Shown piece by piece: positions 1 through 11,851 of a stretch of DNA of 64,000 nucleotides (position 1 is its first letter; each line of letters opens with the position of its first letter). The DNA is from Stichopus chloronotus (lineage: Eukaryota > Echinodermata > Holothuroidea > Aspidochirotida > Stichopodidae). The position numbers and the translations under genes were made by a program. The stretch spans positions 41,727,200-41,791,199 of the forward strand of contig CM037843.1 of the NCBI GenBank assembly GCA_021234535.1, written 5' to 3'. Below the pieces are notes generated by a model. It searched no databases. It saw only the letters and a list, made by a program, of their open reading frames with translations, and was not told where the DNA came from.

Positions 1-269
1 GATAAAATGTTTGTTACAGTGTTACGTAGATACTTCAGTTCTTGCAGTGCATTCCATCATTGTGCAGACCCAAATGGTGAAAATAATTCACTTTCACACT
101 ATGAAGTATTGAGAACTGGTTGTACATCCACATTGGATGAATTTTGAAGTTTGTTTGCATAGTCAAATGCATGCTGCAGTCTTCAGATTAGTTTACTTGT
201 AGAAATTCACTTAACCATCCTATTATTCCAGCATCAACATTAGAAGCTGTCAAAGTAACTTCAAAATTG

Positions 270-3200
270 AAACTAAAATGCACCTACACGAAACTTATCT
301 CACAGAGATAATGACAAGGTCTTGTCTATGAAATATTCTGTACGCGTAATTTACTCCAGTCTGTATGATTTGTTTGAGTTCCTAAGTTGTTAGTCTGCAC
401 AAAGCCTTGCATTCTGAAATATAATGTACCATCGCATCTGTGTGTATCGAAGATTTAAAAGTCCATTTATATAGGACTTTTGCTACAGCTGGTGTTGAGT
501 CTCAACTTCAGTTAACACACAGGAAGTTTGTTTCTTGAGGAGCGTGATGCAGGCTTTTCAGTCAAACAGTTACCAGATTTGAGTACTTCATCACTTAAAA
601 AGTACATGCACTGTACAGCAACCATATCGAAGGTGCCACGTTGCACCAGTAATGCTTTAAAAATTGAAATACAGAAATGCATGCTGAGTACTATAGGTCA
701 AAAGGAAAAATATTTTACTAGTATAGTGATATCTGCTATAAAAGGAAATGAGAGGCTTGGTGCAAACTATAAACATTGCTCCAAATCAAAGTAAAGGTGA
801 CTTGGTAACAGAAAAATCCAAATGGTTGTCAATGTTCAGACACCTACGAACTGTTGACATTACTGCACTGGTGGTGATCTACATGTATGGGGTTTTCTAC
901 AGAATGTGCGATAGGCACAGTGCTTGCTGTAGGAACATTTACTATAGAAGGGTGAAATTCCTTTGGATGCATTTAAACAAAACCACTAAATCCCAAAATT
1001 AAGTTTGAGGTTGCTCAAGCTAAGCTGCCTTCATTTGTCTCAATGGAAGACATTCACCTCTAGGATCTTCAGGAACCTCATTTGAAGACTGCTAATATGC
1101 ATTCCAGTGTACAGTATTTAATTTCAATTGTGCAATATGTAAAACTGCAAGGCTCTGCTGTCATATTTTGAATGCTGTCTCCTTCATGTGGTTCAGTGTG
1201 TTTATTATTAATGGCAGTCTATTCTTGTGAAATCCAAAAAAAAAATCCCCCCAAAAAACAGGGCAATTCATGCTACATGTCTTATGGTGCATCACGCGTC
1301 ACTTCAAGGTAGTTCAAGTACGTAAGTATGTGTATAGGAGGGAAATGTTATACAGCCATGCATTGGCTTTCATGGACTGGAAAGTAAGTCAACATGTGTT
1401 TAGCCATGGCAACCTCAAACAGCAGTACACATGTGGTTGGTGCTCTGTGTTTATGACAATTTCGTCACAGAATATCCAAATTCCAACGTATCATGATACG
1501 TCACTTGACTGTTTAGTACACGGACCTCTGCATCATATTTCTCTTGGTATGGTGATACAATTAACCATTGTAGAACACTCTACTTGTTGGACGGGTGGAA
1601 GGTGTTGTACTTGAGCATGAGACTTCATTATATACTCCCACAAACATTGCAATTGTCTTGCTGTTATAAAACACATTGCAAGAACTCTGTCATAGATCCA
1701 ATTATGTTAGCATTTTTCACCCTCTGGTGAAAGGTAGCAGGAAATTTCCAAAGTTAATGTCTGATTTTAACCAGATGTGGCAATGGGATACTTTTGGTAA
1801 TTGGTGGGGATATGGAAGGGGGATGGGAGCGTATTGGCAGTGATTGGAATTGCCTATGTGACAGTTGCAGTTCAGACAATGTAGACTGTTTTAAAAATGT
1901 GATGTTAAAGACTGGTGTAGAAATCTATATCATTTCTTCATAGACCACTATCACACTGACCCTTTCCCAATGTTAGGTGCAAGTCCCTTCTTTTTCTATG
2001 CTCCCCTTTTTTTTTCTTTTTGAGGACTTTTTTTTTCTGTCAATCCTCAGATTCAAGTCAGCTGGTGTGTTCATTACCTCCCACACTTTTTTTCCTTTTT
2101 TCAAAAGACCCAAAACTCAGAATGGCTGCAATAAATTTTTATACATGTTTATCAATGTGTGGGGTGTATGAAGCAATCATGTTAGGTATCTGCAGTTGTT
2201 TGTGAACACTTTTTTGATACAGTCTGCATTTTCTAGGTTGCACCTGGCAAATAGGCAATTTCCTTTACTTATCAATACTATTCCATTGCCCCCTTCCCTT
2301 CAAGCGCCAACCACTAAAAGTGTGCTATTGCCATATTTGTTTGATGTTGGTCTGAAAAAAAAAACGTGGAATTTTGCCTTGTTACCTTTCAGTAGAAGCT
2401 GAATACTACTGCTTAGTTTATCTATGTCAGTGTAACTGCAATGTGTGTTTTGTAGAAACATGGCACTTGTTTGTTCTCATGGAACTAGTGTAAACTTAGT
2501 CTTGACTGCCACTACAAGACTTTCTTTCCATAGGAGTGCTTGAGTAACACCTGATCAAGGAAAACTAGAATGGGATAGAGAATTACAATGCAGACAAGGA
2601 AGAGTTGGAATGATATGCAAAGAGCAATTAGTCACATAGCAGATGATGATGCCTCAGTCTGGAAGATAGGTCACAACTATCAGATAATGCCATTTGCCAT
2701 GAAATTAATATCTTGGATTTAGCATCAAAAGTTGTAAAAAATAGAACACCTTGCACACACCAATATCACATTTCTTGTGTTACAAAATATAAAATGTTGG
2801 ATGATCAGTAAATAGTTGGCAAAGATATTCATTACATGTGTGTTACTTGCAAGTGATTGAAGGTACACATGGGAAATCATGAACACGTACTTGTCTATCT
2901 TTTTCACGTTGCACAATGATTATTTTTGTCATCTGTGAGAATTCTGAGTAGTTGACAAGACCTGCTTCATTAAAATTGAGTGGGGCTCCAGATTGGACAT
3001 TAGCATTGTCCCTTGAAACCTGAAATTAAAATCTTTGAAGGTCACAAGAGACTTTTCTCAGGAGACATTGTATTCCTATTAGATATTTAATGGCAAACTT
3101 CAAGCAGGATAGCCTACTAATTAGCATACACTTATAATAACATAGCTTTCTTTCTCCAGCACAATGCAACAATAGGAGTATGAGTTGTTTTGATAGTGTT

Positions 3201-4005
3201 ACAGAACATTGTATGCCATACTAAAATATGTGAAAACATTGTCTGAAGCAAACCTATTGTATTACGTGCAAGCTGTATTGTACAATTGAATTGAAATTGT
3301 GGAAATCTCCTGATGGCAATTTTAAACAGATTTATGACAGACATTAGTTCTAGATCATCTCCAAAAGTGTTTTGAGTTACAGTGCACTTGAAAAACTTCA
3401 AGAAATTTAAGTTTGGGTCAGGCTAATATCACAAGAATAGATTGCCTTCAATAATATGCCATTGTTAAAACCTAACCATTTGACAAATTGCAATCAAAGT
3501 ATGACAGCAGTTCCCTTGTCTTAGTTACTGCAGTTAACTGTACTTTTTGGAAGCTGTACAATTAAATTTGTAAATCTCCAGTTCTATGTGTGGGATAAAC
3601 TGTTTGTGAAGAATATATTGTGTAATGCATAAAGAGGGGGAACATAGTCAAGCACTTACAGAATTGCACAGGTTTGTGTATCAGACTGCTTGTAAGGTAT
3701 GCAGGCTCACTAGGTCATTCAAGGACCTAGTGAACACTCTTTCAGTGTGTCAACTGAAGTTGAGGCACAACAACAGATCAAAAGTCCTAGCAAAAGTCCT
3801 ATAAAATGGAATCACAAAAATCTTCAATACCCACGGATAGGATGGTACATTTTATGTCAGAATGCAAGGCTTTGTGCAGACTAAAATCTCACCAACTCCA
3901 ATCAACCATGCAAATTGGGGTAAATTAAGAGCACAGAATATATTAGCCAGAGCCTTGTCATTATCTCTGTGAGATAAGTTCCCATGTAGTGGAGCATTCC
4001 AGGTT
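270..4005. repeat. Inverted pair of diverged repeat arms (270-525 and 3742-4005)
   Basis: The arm at 270-525 and the reverse complement of 3742-4005 share long blocks: AACTTATCTCACAGAGATAA, AGTCTGCACAAAGCCTTGCA, AATGTACCATC, ATAGGACTTTTGCTA and TCAACTTCAGTT. Paired coordinates sum to about 4266-4274 along the arms, so they are collinear with few indels. Similarity stops outside the arms. Either two copies of one repeat in opposite orientation or the ends of a 3.7 kb element. The intervening 526-3741 shows no recognisable gene. Confidence 0.7.
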
Positions 4006-5689
4006 ATCATGCCTGAGTGAATGACGGTTTCCAAAATCTACTGGAGGTCCCTTACAGTTCTGTAATGTACATGTCAGTGTTACTGTCAAGCACTTATTAA
4101 ATTGTCCATTACTTCATCCATTAGTTGTTCATTACTTTTCTTGGCAGTCATGGCCAGTAGTTTCTAATTCTGTATAGAGTATCTGGTCCGTAGTGTGTTT
4201 TGCTTCAAAAAAGTCTGTTAGTGCAGGTGAAAACTTTGCAGAAAGGATAACCTAGCCATTCCTTGTAATCACCACTCTCAATTGCAATCTACTGCACTGA
4301 CACACCAGTAAATAGTAATAACTGAATTTAACAGTTTGTCTTCAGAAGATGAAACAATGATAGGTTTCTTAAGGTGGACAGAATGATAGATTCACTGAAA
4401 ACAAAAGCTGACATAACCTTTTCAAACCTTCCTGTTTGAGATTACGTCCTGTTACATGCCTGCCTGCATCGTCTTTCTTTGTCTTGTCAGTTGTCACAAG
4501 TAATTCAAAGTTTAATACCAGAGAATCATGTTGTCAGTAGGACATGACACAGGAACATGCTGCGGCTTTCATTTTGTGTATCGGCCAAATGCAACAAAAC
4601 TAAATGACTCATAGCATAGTGCATTGGGTGCCACTCGGTGTTGTGTGGTTTATATACATGTAGTTTCTAAATGTGCAACACCTTGCCGTCAATACCCACA
4701 AAAAAATAAAATGTGTGAAACAATCAGCATAGACACCACATCCTTCCAGTGGAGAAATTATCAGTGTTTGAGACTATTGTGGCCAGAGAGTAGACAACCC
4801 GTTCCCCTCACTATCTGAAACAGTTTCATTGATAAATGAAACTTAATGTGACAGACACATGCCCTTATCCTGACCCATCCTTCCGTCCCTGACCTAAATT
4901 AACTAAATATAAAACAAACCAAAAATAAAAAGAAAATAAAAACCAAAAATAATATAAAAAAAAAAAATGGCAAAGGTTGAGTGGGGGAGTACTTTGCAGG
5001 AACCCTGGGAGGACTCTACAGAAGTTATACTTTGAGTGTTGGGTCATGGCAGTTAAGTGTTTTCCGGTTAATAATGTTGAAATGGTTGAATAATTCTCTC
5101 ATATCCTAAATTTGCACAATCCTTTGAAAACAGGTGTATCTCCATGCACACTGTGAAGATGTCATCATGAAACAGACAAAAATGTCAGAAAAAATGGCAT
5201 AAAAAAGCAGAAGTGTAAACTTAAGAATTTAAAAAAAAAAAGAAAAAGGGTGGTCAACAATTGCAGGGGCTTTATCACTTCCTTCTTGACTGTTAAATAA
5301 AAAACCCAAATAAAAACTGATAAAATTTTAATTAAGCATTTCTCTTGTTCTCTTATTATAGATTTTTGTTCATTCTTAGTAGATCACTTAAACCTGTACA
5401 GGGAGATATTTACATAGAGGCATATATATCACAATTTGGAAATGTTTATTTTTCAGACATTGTAGCACCTTACATTGATGAAAATGTAGGATAGGATGAT
5501 GTACTGACATATTGGCAGAGCAGCTTTAATCACCAAATTTTCTTTTACATTTGGCTAAAAACAAGTGACTAGATATCATAGTTTACATATATTTTTTTAT
5601 GAAATGGTTTCATACTATCATCTAGAATCAACTGTATATAATCCATACTAAGTGCAATGCCCATTATTAATATATTACATTTTCTCAAA
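4006..5689. other. Intergenic, no gene seen
   Basis: AT-rich sequence with A runs (4900-4970, 5230-5245). No exon-like frames, RNA gene or recognisable transposon. Confidence 0.5.
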
Positions 5690-6330
5690 ATTTATTTTAA
5701 GATCTGTGCAATACTTTACAGTTAGTGGTTGCTATGACAATGCCTGTGCAATTGTGGTACTATGTGCAATTTCGTCAGTACTGTAAATTGTTGTCTTGAC
5801 AACCATGAGTCGATCATCACTTTGCAATTTACAAAATTTTGCTAATTTTTCTACTTAAAGAGACATTTGATATCATGTATAGTTTCAAATTTTAAATTCA
5901 TATTACATCTAAATATTCTTTGTCACTGAAACTTTACACTTTCCGGGATTATATGTTGTTAAATTTGCAATCTATGCAACAAGTAGCTAGTACTATAACT
6001 GCGCTGCCATTATATTGAATGTATAATGGTATTAAGTGCCGAAGCACTTTTTTCTACTAAAGTAGTTGCTATAATAACGAATGTTATCGTTAGTATTACA
6101 AATTGTGTTGTCTTGGCAACATGAGTTTGTTACTTTGCAGAAGAAATATTGCTAATTTTCCCACTTGCCACTGTAGCTTTATACTTTGCATTACCCAGTT
6201 AATTTGGCAATACATATCTATGCAAGCATAGAAGCGGTACTAATGTACAGCCATCCATTGACTGTATATTGGTGTAAACTACCAAAGTACTTTTCTTTCT
6301 TTTTTAGCATGGTGATGTTATTTCACTGTA
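5690..6330. repeat. Degenerate tandem duplication carrying X-box-like palindromes
   Basis: Two copies of a unit about 250-320 bp long. Shared blocks include ACAAATTG(T)GTTGTCTTGRCAAC then TTGCTAATTTTYCYACTT (offset about 317), and TCTATGCAA...TGTATAATGGTATTAAGTGCC-like blocks (offset about 246). Each copy has a GTTGTCTTGRCAAC core resembling an RFX site. Diverged, with indels; no coding content. Confidence 0.55.
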
Positions 6331-9300
6331 CAATCTATGCACTTTTAAATGGTCAAAAGCAATTTGAAATTATAGAATTAGGCAAATGTTGGATTGAGGT
6401 TTACTTTTGTAAAAAACGGGAAAGTACGCAAAGGTATGTACTAGTACACTCATTGGCTAATCAAAAGAAAACTTCCCTTCGTAAAAGATTGCCTTGCTCT
6501 GTTGTGCAATGGTGCCAATCCTCAACCAAGTATGCCATACCAGCAGTGCTATTGTATATGTAGTTATTGATAATTCACATTGTCCTGGATACAAAGCATG
6601 TGATATAGATGGCTGAATGAGATGGTGATGTGTTGGGTAATGGTCAGCAAAGGGCCGTCCATTAATTGTACTTGTGTACTGTGGCTTCTATCAGATCATT
6701 ATGGCTAACAAAGGGGCAAAAAGCAGAGACATTATCATCTTTTGCAAGTCCAGGAAGAAACCATGAGACTTAATATATTTCACACACCTGGTGCTATTTC
6801 AAAAGAATCTTTCCACACTTTAATTTGGGAGCAACTGCAATAAATAAATATACATGAACAAAAATACATCTTCTGTCTTTATCTTTTCCTATAATTTTCA
6901 CAACTTTTCATTTTGACAGGCGCTTTGCCTGTGGGACGGATTCAGCATTCATTTTCAGCTTAACAAGCACTGCCTGTGAGGTTTGCATTACACAGGTGGC
7001 ATTGTATTACACTAGCTCTAGGCAGACTACATGATTTATTGTTTTATAAATATCACGATGCAGTCCTTTTACGATACATTTTGTGGTGATCTGTAGCATT
7101 GTGAACTGATGAGAACTTGCACTGAAATATTTGATCAATGATGGTCTATATTTACGTAACTACTGGACAATTCAATACAGGCTCTCTCGGATGCATTGTT
7201 CAAAGTGCTGCAGCCTGGAAATGTAATGACCCCTAAACATATTGGTTCCTTTTATTTTTAAAACAATGTAGAACTGAGCAAAATGTTTACTAAAGATGTG
7301 TAGAGACTGTCAGATAGCGAGAGATATGTTCACTTGAACGAAGTTAGTCACTTGGAAGTCAATTTTCATGGCATTTACAAGAGTTTGCAGTGATTGGGCA
7401 TTGGAAAGTTAAATTGCACTTTTTATAGATCTCCTTTCAATTCAATTTTCAGACAAGAAAAGATGTTGGATGTGAACATTTTGTATAGTCCCCTTTCGTT
7501 GTCATTTAGGGATGCTTCACTTGATAGTTAGCCCCAGGCAAATAGCTCAAGTTCCATTTCCCAAAGATTTAATTTCTTGGTGTCTACTGGAAAGTGGTTT
7601 AAATCTCATTCCTGCCCTGGCTAATTGCCCTCTAAAGCAAATTTATTATCAATTAAATAGCTGGCTGAGTGACTCTCTTCTTGATAATTTGCCAACCAAT
7701 TATGATCATAGGGTCGATACTTAAACTTAGCCGAGGGCACTTGAGCTGTCATGCTCAACCTATAGTTGTTGTACGGGGAATGATCCCCATTGCCCATTTC
7801 AGAACTTGAGAGATTTACCTTTTTTATTTTCTCTCATTTGGTGGGAGATATAAGTAATTGATCATTCAGTGGTACCCAACGCTGAATATGCCTCACATGG
7901 AACCCCTGACTTAGCTATAGTGTGACTGACTTTTTTTTTTTTACAAACTGACTTTATATTTACTAATGACCTTCATGGTCCTTAACTGCACTTGGCTTAT
8001 TGAAGTGGTCACCATTTTGTTGCTTTCTTCTGATTAGTGTCAAAGAAAATTTGAAGGGAAAACCTTTAAACAAATTGACCTTATAAAGCCTATTTAACTT
8101 CACCAGTCTGACATATCTTATGAAAATATACACATTGAAACAGACAAAATGATTGCTTGATTGTATATAACTCAGTCAAATGCCTATATGACTTTATACA
8201 TGTCAACCAATTGTGCAAGTTGTCTAACCAAGTGTCAATAAAGCATGAAAATATGTAACCTCCAGACCCTAGTGGCTTCTGTGAAGTTGACACCAAACTT
8301 GTTCAATGCACTCCATTTCACTTCCTAGGTAACTTTTCTGTACACTATCCTTTCTGATATTGTATGTGATATGAAATAATGTGTACTTTATTGACAAGAG
8401 AAAAACCATCTCTTAAGGCAGTGTATCTCCTTCCTGGGTTTGAATTATGATTGACAGTGTTTCTCCATGCAGGTTTTTTCCTGATTCACTTGAAATAAAA
8501 GTTCCTTTTATTTGGGATGTCAACCATTCAAAAGCCGAGTCATGAAACTTGTACGTTGCTAATGTAGCCCATCATATTTTCCTCCAACCACATCAAAAAC
8601 CAGGCACATACCAAAAACAATAATTGAATGTGACCAGCTAGCTTCCCACCATCATTGATGCTTTACATCCACTTGTCTCACTTAATTTTAATGATGCTGT
8701 GTATCCAGAAGACGGATTGTACAGTCACAGATTCTCTGCTTCATAACAAATCAAAAGATTTGTCTTCCAATGGAGGATTCAGACTCCGCAACATTCTCTG
8801 TCATGCATGGCAGAATTTTGATGTTTCCTCCTTGTTGGTGGCGGTGACGAGGCTTTTAGTTAAATGAGCGATTACATTAAGTCAGAGGCCTTTGTTCTTG
8901 TATCTCATTGTCACAACATGTTTTCATGCATATTTTGCTTCTTTTTTCTGTTGGCTTATTGCTGTTTTAATACTTTTCATGGATGTTTTAACTTTCTTTT
9001 CATAGTTGGGGTGACTTGAATAATTCACACAAAATGTAAATTTAATAAAAAGTGACAGTTGACTACGAAAAGGACATTTTGCAAGAAAGAAGCTTCACCA
9101 TCAACAGTGAATTCTGTGTTTTACCACTTTTATATTAAATTTTATGGATTTTCTTCTCTATATGTACTTTCCAAAGACACAGAAAATCATTTGCACATAA
9201 CAGGTCCCTATTCAAGGTGGGGAGAGAGGGGTAAAACCCCTTTAAAACACTTTTTGTCCCTCTGAATTTTTTTGAAGTGACAGAAAAAATTTTCAACATT

Positions 9301-9642
9301 ATATCACATGTGCTTGTTGGTCTGCTTCCCATGTCTGTCTTGGCACTCACTGAAAATCTGACCTACAGTAGTGATAGGTTTGAAAGCCTGAATGACAAAG
9401 TTACATGGACTGCATAACTAGTTGCATAGAAGCCTGTACATGTGTACATGTTTTCAGTAACAATTGAGGAGACACAAATTCAGAGTTGATATCCATTCAT
9501 AGGGTATGTTTTGTATAATTGGGATAGGACAGTGCCCATCTCTGTGTTAAGCAAGCATCAGTCAGTGCTATTAATTTACCTGCATGTAAGTGTCCTACCA
9601 CTTTAAGATGTTTACACATGTAACCACTATGTCAGTGACTGG
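6331..9642. other. Intergenic, no gene seen
   Basis: No exon-like frames or RNA genes recognised on either strand. AATAAA-like signals occur on the plus strand (for example about 6842 and 9043), so it could include the 3' end of a plus-strand neighbour lying off the left edge, but no coding exon supports that. Confidence 0.4.
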
Positions 9643-9647
9643 AGTGT

Positions 9648-9814
9648 CAGGCCCGTATCCAACAAGATTTGGAGTTCCGCTTAGCCTATGACAGTAAGCC
9701 TACGTTAGCAACATATATAGTGAGTTTTAAGTTGTTGGTCATTGTTATTGGGAAAATGTTCCACTTGTGATAAAATCGAACCCCCCCCCACTGAAAAAGC
9801 TGCATACGGGCCTG
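9648..9814. mobile_element. 167-bp MITE-like element with TIRs and 5-bp target duplication
   Basis: It begins CAGGCCCGTATCC and ends GCATACGGGCCTG, inverted repeats matching over the first 11 bases, then diverging. The flanks are both AGTGT (9643-9647 and 9815-9819), a 5-bp target site duplication. The interior holds a C9 run and no coding sequence. A nonautonomous DNA transposon; the superfamily is not assignable from termini alone. Confidence 0.7.
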
Positions 9815-9819
9815 AGTGT

Positions 9820-11014
9820 TAAGATATCCAGTCCAAGGGTAAAAAATTTTATTACCTTTGGAATTTCCAGAAAATGTCTCCACTGGAACTGCAGGTACAG
9901 CATATGTCTCTACTGGATTACAAATCAGATATTGTGTAGGCCCAACATGATTCCATAATACTTCCAATCAATGAAGTAGCAGTAAGTTCCCATCCGTACT
10001 GCACGATTTAATTTGCATTTGTGTATTGAATAGTAATATGTATATAAAATGTGTGTTGGATGCGCAACTGGCTAATACCTTTGATCAAATTCTTGTCCAT
10101 ATGTATCAGCATGGTCTAGTGTCTTTTTTCAATCAATCCTTTTGCCATACTTTTTGGACATATGTGCAGGACTAATATTTACACTAAGTGCGATATAGCA
10201 CTGTAAATACAGCGCAATAAGGTGTGGACAGCAGGTGTAGTGATAATTTCATGTACACACAGAAGCTCATGTCTCCATCATTGCATGTGCCAGCTACCTT
10301 TGAATGCAGTTTAGTAAAGTGTTCAGATTTCAAAATTGAGGACATGGTAGGTATCCCATTCAATTGCACAGAGGTATTTAAAAACAGACATGGGAAGTCA
10401 TGTAACTGATCGTTTGGTCTCTTTGTTAGCATGAGTTCTGGAAAATGTTAAGGTTTTTACTTTTGATAGAAAATAATCCGACAAACATTTTCATACCATG
10501 TGTGTGGAACTTGTGCACCTTAAAATCCTGGTATATTACCAGCAACACTGTTGACAGTAGACCAACAATTAAGTTTCAAAATTGTTCGCACAAATAGGTC
10601 AAAGACTTGTAAAAATGACAGAGACTGTTGAAGTGTAAATATTTGTTTTCCCATGCATTATAGACATCACTTCACACCTTGGCAAAATATTCCACGTATT
10701 AATCTTTTAAATTACATGCCATTGAATATAAGGAGGTGTCCATACAATTAATTGGTGAATTCTTTTGACAACATACAACTAGTATACAGTAAGACACAGA
10801 GACACTCAGGTTAGCATAGTGCGATGATACTAGAGAACAAAATTGATGTTCCAAAACAGATATGATAGAAGAGCAGGATTTTTCTCATTTGTATGATTTT
10901 CACTAGAATAGAGATCGCGCTCTTTTCAAAAGGAAAAAACAGCTCAGTCAGTAAACAACAAACATCTATCATTTTCAAGCACAATTATGACCATTTTGAA
11001 AGCAGACCCATAAA
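9820..11014. other. Intergenic, no gene seen
   Basis: Downstream flank of CFAP70. No exon-like sequence recognised; the two overlapping open frames near 10184-10432 look random. Confidence 0.4.
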
Positions 11015-11620
11015 TTTATTCCGCCGTCTCTGATACAAAAGATAAGGAATGCATCCTGATAGACAGATTTCAAAACAGACAGACGTCAAAACACCAAACT
11101 TTAGCTGGGCGAATGATTGATAAGCCTTGGCTGTAAATTAAATTTCAAGCCTCTATTTGTCTGGGATTGTCTGGTCTGGAGAGACTACTTTGCGATAAAG
11201 TGGGGTACGATATGGTCGTGAAACACAGATCGGTTGTTGAGAAGATAGCAGAGAAAGTGAATCACAGTGGGTTGATTTTCAAGTCTCTTTTTATATTTGT
11301 AAGTTTCCAGTGTTTTTACAGACAATGAAATGAGACAAATGTAATGTAGATTCAGATCAGTTTGAAGACAATGTAATCATTTTATCAAATCATAATCTTA
11401 TTTAGGTAGGGAGCATCTCCATACTGCTCCCCATTCAGAGCTCTTGATATGTAAAAGAAGTTAAAGCAACGTATTGGGCTTTCGCTCATTCCAGACAGAC
11501 TTTAGAGTATCTTCACCACAGCTCTCAGTCACCGCTGTAAATATAACGACTTAAAATAGTAAAACAATTTATAATACAAAAACAACATGTCCAAGGGGTA
11601 AATATTTGGTAATCGAAACT
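11015..11620 (-). other. CFAP70 probable 3' UTR with AATAAA signal
   Basis: The first AATAAA on the minus strand after the stop lies at 11015-11020, about 600 nt downstream. The stretch has no coding look. Cleavage would be expected about 10-30 nt beyond the signal, near 10990-11005. Later signals cannot be excluded. Confidence 0.5.
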
Positions 11621-11851
11621 TCAAAAGGAGGGATTTCCAAATCCTACCATCCTCTGCATCTCTTCAATTTCTGTGAGGAGGTCTTCGTCTTTAAGATTGA
11701 CCTTGAGGGCATACTTGTAAGACTGCTCTGCCTCCAGTTGCCTCCCGGTCCTGAGACAAACAAGAGAGAGATAACCCCAGACCTCGGGGTCACTGTTGTT
11801 CAAGATGTTCGCTTCGCACAGGGCATCCTCCGCTTCAGAGAGCTCTCCAAG
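11621..11851 (-). CDS. CFAP70: CFAP70 exon 26, C-terminus and stop (residues 1067-1142)
   Basis: Acceptor CACCTTAAAG|CTTGG; TGA stop at 11621-11623. It encodes [44 protein letters not shown] and finally VGFGNPSF. These match human [40 protein letters not shown] and the identical last eight residues. It completes the last TPR and the capping helix. Confidence 0.98.
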   Translation of the reverse strand, partial: LGELSEAEDALCEANILNNSDPEVWGYLSLVCLRTGRQLEAEQSYKYALKVNLKDEDLLTEIEEMQRMVGFGNPSF

